Shown: positions 55,101-61,100 of the stretch, one piece after another
How the letters are laid out: the number at the start of each line of letters is the position of its first letter
Numbering within the stretch: the first letter of the stretch is position 1
Source: Luidia sarsii
Taxonomy: Eukaryota > Echinodermata > Asteroidea > Paxillosida > Luidiidae
Direction of reading: 5' to 3'
Assembly (NCBI GenBank): GCA_949987565.1
Contig: OX465107.1
Location: forward strand, 23,944,149-24,008,148
DNA length: 64,000 nucleotides
The notes under the pieces: generated by a model
Seen by the model: only the letters and a program-made list of their open reading frames with translations
Database searches by the model: none
What the model was told of the DNA's origin: nothing
Position numbers and translations under genes: made by a program

Positions 55101-58100
55101 CAACCTTTGCAGGCATTGTGGGCTCCTCACTGACGCTGGTGACCAGCGGCGGACTGGTAGAGAACACCGACAACCAGGCGGTCAGCCTTCAGATCATCGC
55201 CAACAGCAAGACGCAGGGGCGCAGCGTGACGTGCGGCGGCAACTGCTGGGCCGTCACAGTCTACGCAGCCACGGGCACCGTGAACAGCCCCGTCGCCGTC
55301 CCGAGCACTGAGGTGGCTGCCACGCTGTCCTCGGGCACCGGCAGCTCATCCTGGGTCGCCGGAGGCACACTGACCCTCAACGGCATCTTGGCCACCTTGG
55401 ATCTGCGCAACAAGGGCAGCTGCAATGACCTGGACCTGATCTGCACCTCATTGACTCGGAACGCTGTCTCCAATCCCAGTTTCACCATAGACGGGACCAG
55501 CATTGTCTCCTGTGCCCCGGCCGTATGCACCGGTAAGGGCCTGTCCCCCTCCCATCTCCTCTCTCTCTCTCTCTCTCTCTCTTGTCACTTTATTATCACC
55601 GGTATTTTTTAAAGAAGTAAATAATGCCTCACAGTCACAGCAAATACATGTACCAAAAAGGACCCATGATGGGTATTACACTTACCAAGCATATGGGCTA
55701 GGCCAGGGAAAATGAAATGAGAAAATTGGCACCTAGTCCAAGTTGGCAATCTGTCAAAATGGCAACTTGCCTGAATTGGCAGCTTGCCCGAATTGGCAAC
55801 TTGCTCAAGTAGGCAACTTGCCGAAACTGGCAACTTGCCCAAACTGGTCATTTTTCACTGCTCACAGGCAACTTGCCCAACTGGTAACTTGCCCAGACTA
55901 GTCATATTGCACCAACAAGCAACTTGCCCAAGTTGGCAAATTGCCGAAAGTTGGCATCCTTGGAAAATGAAAGTAGCATCCTTTTTTTATGGGGGGGGTG
56001 GAAGAGTGAGAGCTTGAGTAATGTCTTGAGATGACAGCAGTAAATTGTGAACGAGCATGCAGGGTTTAGAATTAGACTTGTCTCCGTTAAGTGGGTTTTT
56101 TTTGGGGGGGGCATATAAATGAATTAACAATAACTATCAATTATTTCAAATTATTTTGAAAAATAATTATAATTACTTCAAATATAAGGTCCTACCTTGT
56201 GGAACTTAACTGAACCTTTCATCTGTAAAAAACAATTATCTTCTCCTTTGACTTATTTAAATTTCTATTATGTCTTGTCTCTGTGGTAGTCTTGTATTTG
56301 TTTAGTGTTTTGTAACCTATTGTGTTCTAATGTGTAACCTATGTATTCCTATATTTTGTAAAAGGGCCCACATTTATAAGCTCTGCTTCTTCGTGGGTGC
56401 CTTCACAGTATATCCTATATTCTATAATATTTATGATATTTAATATAATGAATAAATATCAATGCACAAATAAACACCACTTACAAATTGATGACGAAAT
56501 GAACAAACACTGATTTGTCGCCCGGCAGGAGTCGTGATCAACCACGTGCTTCCGTCCTTCACAAGTCCCACTGCCATCAACCAGGGGGAGGACAACACAG
56601 GCATACAGCTGACTGTGACCATCATGGCAGACAGCTCCAAGGCATCCATCTCCGGTGAGAGCCCCTATACAAGCCCTCGGGCCAAGTTTGCAGAGTGCTC
56701 GACTTTAAAAAAAAAAAATTTTTAGTAACCAATTAATTTGTGCTCTGCTGGTATTATACTCATACTCAAATAAAAGACACGGGAGGCCATTTTATTAAGG
56801 AAAAATCCTCGCTTTCTCGGATGGATGGCTGTGACCAAGTGACCACATGTTTGCTTCAAGCATGGAGGAATTCTCTCCTTATTCCTCCATGCTTCAAGTA
56901 AGTTTTTATGTGCCGAAACCCCCCCCCCACCCTCCCAGGATGGTTGGAAGATTCACGATGATGACCATCTGTTCTACATTCCAGGGCCTCCCCTGCTTGG
57001 TCATGCCCCCAAGAGTTCTGGACAGTGTCTCCACTGACCCACCCATAACTCATCAACTGTAGAAGATACTAATCAAATAGCTCTTCGCTGAGTATAAAGC
57101 CTTTTACCATTTAATTGGTAAAAGGAGATATCTTGCTCTTTTGAGCCATTTTGCCAGCCATCTTTTTTAGTGCAACATGGATTTCATTTGGCCTGTGATG
57201 CGCTGACTGTGCTACTTGGCAGCTTGATTCATAGACCAAGATGTTTGTTTACATCAAAACTTAATCATGGTGCTCTAGACATTAAGCCCTTTAAGAGAAG
57301 GATGCGGTAAATACAGGGTCTTTTCAGAAGTGTGGCTCTGTCTCCGGCTCTGGCTCTGGCTCTGGCTTTGGCTCTGGCTCTGGCTCTTCCGTCCAGCCGC
57401 GGAAAATACAAATGCGGCTTTGAAACAAAAAAGGATATTCCAATTAGCTTGCAAGTCATGGCAACTTTCTTTTACCCCTCACAGAACCAGAGATCCACCT
57501 CTTGGTTTGAAAGTCCAAAAACTGATATCTGTAAGTCAACAACTATGAATGTGTCGTTTTTTTGTGTGTGAATGGTGCTCATGAAATCTTCTCCACCGAC
57601 TTTTTGGCTCGCATTCTGAAGGCTCCAACCTGTGGTCAGCGAACGTCTTCGGCAATGCCGACTCTGACTGCTCAAATCCGACCCAGGTGCCTGGCACAGT
57701 CCAGCTGGTGGACGCCACCGACTACGGACTGGATGTCAACTCCAATTCTATTTGGCCACTGGTGAGTGTCAAACAAGCAAACACTCCCTGCTGAACAACC
57801 GGTCTCCTTACTCTTGTGTCGCGGGATCAGAATCGCTTTGATATCCAGGCTTTCACACTTTTCACATGGACTAAGTTCACTCTCATAGAGTAGCATACAA
57901 TGTACAGCATTTGTTTCTTTATTTGAAGCAGCATCTAGCATTCGTACTCTCTGTTATTCTTATCTCTCTGATCCTTTCCTAGCAAGAGGGGTCTTCATAT
58001 TTATATCACAAGAAAAAGGAGTTGGGGGTGATCTATAAATATCAATACTTAAAAGATGGAGGGCAGCGTGAGGGCTTGGTCAACAAGTTGTTGTCTCAAT

Positions 58101-61100
58101 GCAGGAGGTCTGGTCAGAAGGTTTCTAGGAAAGTGGCCAGAGTTTGGAATAGGTCCAGGATGATTTAATCTAGTGGGCTGAAGGTTACTTGGTAAATTGT
58201 AATACTGATAGGCCTACACAGCAAACTCGGCCCGGGCCTAGAGAAAAGAATCGGCACTAATTACTGTATGTGCTGCTGCTGAAAACAAACAAAGTTTATT
58301 ATGTGCGTGTATGCAATCATATCCAAACCTCAGTTTACACTGCATGTGATCCACACACAGCTGTAGCCATCTAGCTCACACCAATCGGTTGTTTGTATTG
58401 GAATGAAAACGGGGAGTCCACTTGAGGGACTCCCTTACCTATTAAACCTACAAATGCATATTTCTGTATACTATACCCTTAACGCTAGAGTAAATTAAAT
58501 ACCACACTAAGGGCGCCCCCATGAGCCCTGCTTCCGCCCGTCCATTATACAGTCGGGGAATATACAGCAGTTATTAGTGGTTCAATGCTTCTAACTGGTG
58601 CCCCTACCCTGGCAAGGATTGTTGACTATAAGGGAAGGCCATCGTCTAAGGGTGATAAGAGGGCTGGTACATTTTGGTTAGATTCCCAAGTCAGTTTTCT
58701 GCCACTTTGTTTCAAATTTGAAAAATGTCAAAGAAAACTTTGACTGGACTTGAACCTGAGGCCTCTGGATTAACATACCAGCGCTCTTCCATCTGAGCTA
58801 TCCCGCCCTTAGATGGTGGCCTTCCCAAAAAATTAATGGTGTCCTTCCAGTCAAATTTTAGTTCCCAGGCAACTTTTCCTTTGTCTGTTTGACTTTGTTT
58901 CACTGTAATAACTTTGGTCCAATGCGTGTCCATCGTAGATCGAGGTCAGCCTCAATTTGGCCCAGCATAGCTGCAATGACGCCCGGTACATCTGCCTGGG
59001 GGTGCTGAAGGGAAACAACCCCACCCCGGACTTCACCTTATCCTACAGTCCCGAGTCCGCCAAGTACGGCATCATCCAAGTCTCCTGCACAGGTGCGAGC
59101 TAGTGGGCACATGTTCATTCCTGTCCGAAAATCACTCCCAACAGAAATATTTCTCAAAGGGCCAGACATTTGTGACCTGGCATATCATAATGAGGAATAA
59201 CCCCCACTTTTGAGATTTTGAGATGATAATGATGTGAAAGAGTGTACCAATAGCTTTCAAATGATATCATAGTTTCCTCCAATACATTAACTTTCCGAAA
59301 ATACAAAAAAAAAAGGAAATTGATTTTTAATTTAATTGAATTGAGAAGATACTTTGACTTTAGGCATTGTTTACTCGAAAAGTGTTTTGGTGGGATATTC
59401 CTCATGTCGCTGTGCCAGGTCACATTTATATCCTAGGCAATCCTTCCTGAAAGATCCCGAAAGATTCATTTTCTGTGCTTATCCAACAAAAGAAAGATGA
59501 CCAATGGGGAAGGTCCCCACCTCAGTCCTAGATAGCTCAGGTGGTAAGAGCATCTTTGGAACAAGTCATAGTCTGGTCAAATTTTCTATGCTTATTCCTT
59601 CCCCCCCCCCCTTGATGAATTGGTTTAAAAAATAACAACTCCCAGTCAGTCTTCCTGCCCTTTGTTTGAATGAAAGCATGAGACGATATAACCCTGTTTT
59701 GTTTCTCCGATTTGTTTCAAAAATTGATATAGGATTGACGGTGGACAGTGGAACTCTGACCGTGAATCCTGCCACACAGCTGGCTGCCTTTAAGGAGGAC
59801 CATGAGATCCAGTTTGACATCTCCTTCGACTCGACCGCCGGGAGCGCCGGCGTGGGAGGCTCGCAGCTGTGGGAGCTGGTCGCCTTCCCGGCCTTCAACG
59901 GTGACGGCTCTGGGCAGACAGGCTCCGAGACCACTGTCACCCTGGATATCTGTAAGTCCATCCATCAACCCGCACTCTCCCACAGTCTAGATACGCTGGA
60001 TAGTTGAACCCCTAAAAACCCCTCCCAAATCCTACAGAATCCTAGTTTCCTGCTGCAGGAATTTGTAGGATTTTGGGGGACTTGAGAGTTGATGCGTCGT
60101 AGGAATTTGCAGGATTTAGGGGCATAAGGCGGTTTTGTCACTGTAGGAAAATGCAAGATACGGGTTACTAGGCCCAATGTGATGGAGGATGATCTTGTAG
60201 GATTGGGGCTCCATGGGACAAACACCAAAATAGGATTTTGAAGGATTCAGGTCATGTGGTTATACAATTATACATTGTAATTGTAAAGTTTATTAGTCAC
60301 AGAAAAACAAATGAATTTTTTTTGTCCTTTTTCCCAAAAAAATTCCATTAAAAAATTCAGTGCAGGATTTTGCAGGATTCGGGCAGTGGCGCACAGCCAA
60401 CTGGAGGATTGTAGGATCTTGCAGGATTTGGGTCATGAGCAACAAAAAAGTGGGGGGAGTTTACTCTCTCTCTCTCTCTCTCTCTCTCTAGGTCCTTTTC
60501 CACTACAAAAATAATTGAATACTTTGAATCGCGAATCAAAAAGCGGGTGTTTTTTTTGTCGTGTCCACACAGGGCACAAAAATTGCGTCGCAAATAATCA
60601 CGAGCCGATTGTGGTAAGCAGTTGTGTGTCCTTGAAAAAAGAAAGAAATGTAGCCGCAAACTTCAAAGAACGGTGAAGCTTGGATCAAAACATCACTCTC
60701 TCTATCTCGAAATAGGCGATTCAACTGAAAACACCTGTCTTTTCCCTTCTTTTTGTGTGCGTCTGCAGCCCAGTTAAGCACCGGATTCCCCGGAGCAGGA
60801 GGCACGCTGAGTCTAAGCGGCCTGACAGCCACCCTGTCACTAGTCAACAACGCCTGCAATACTTACCGCTACCTCTGCGCCCGGCTCAGAAAGAACAGCA
60901 TGGCCAGCCCTGACTTTGTCATACAGCCTGCCCCTGTTGTCTGCTCATCCTTGCTGGACTGTCGAAGTAAGCTAAAGGGAACTACACCCCCCCCCTCCTC
61001 GCCCCTCCTCCAATTTCATGAAGCCTTAAAATCCAACGCTACCTGACTTATATAGGAGGGTTTGCGGTGACATCATGTATAAGCTGATCCACCACCGAGT

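Noticed and set aside
58733..58806. A functional tRNA-Asn(GTT)
   Set aside because: A- and B-box-like motifs are present but the acceptor and T stems do not pair.
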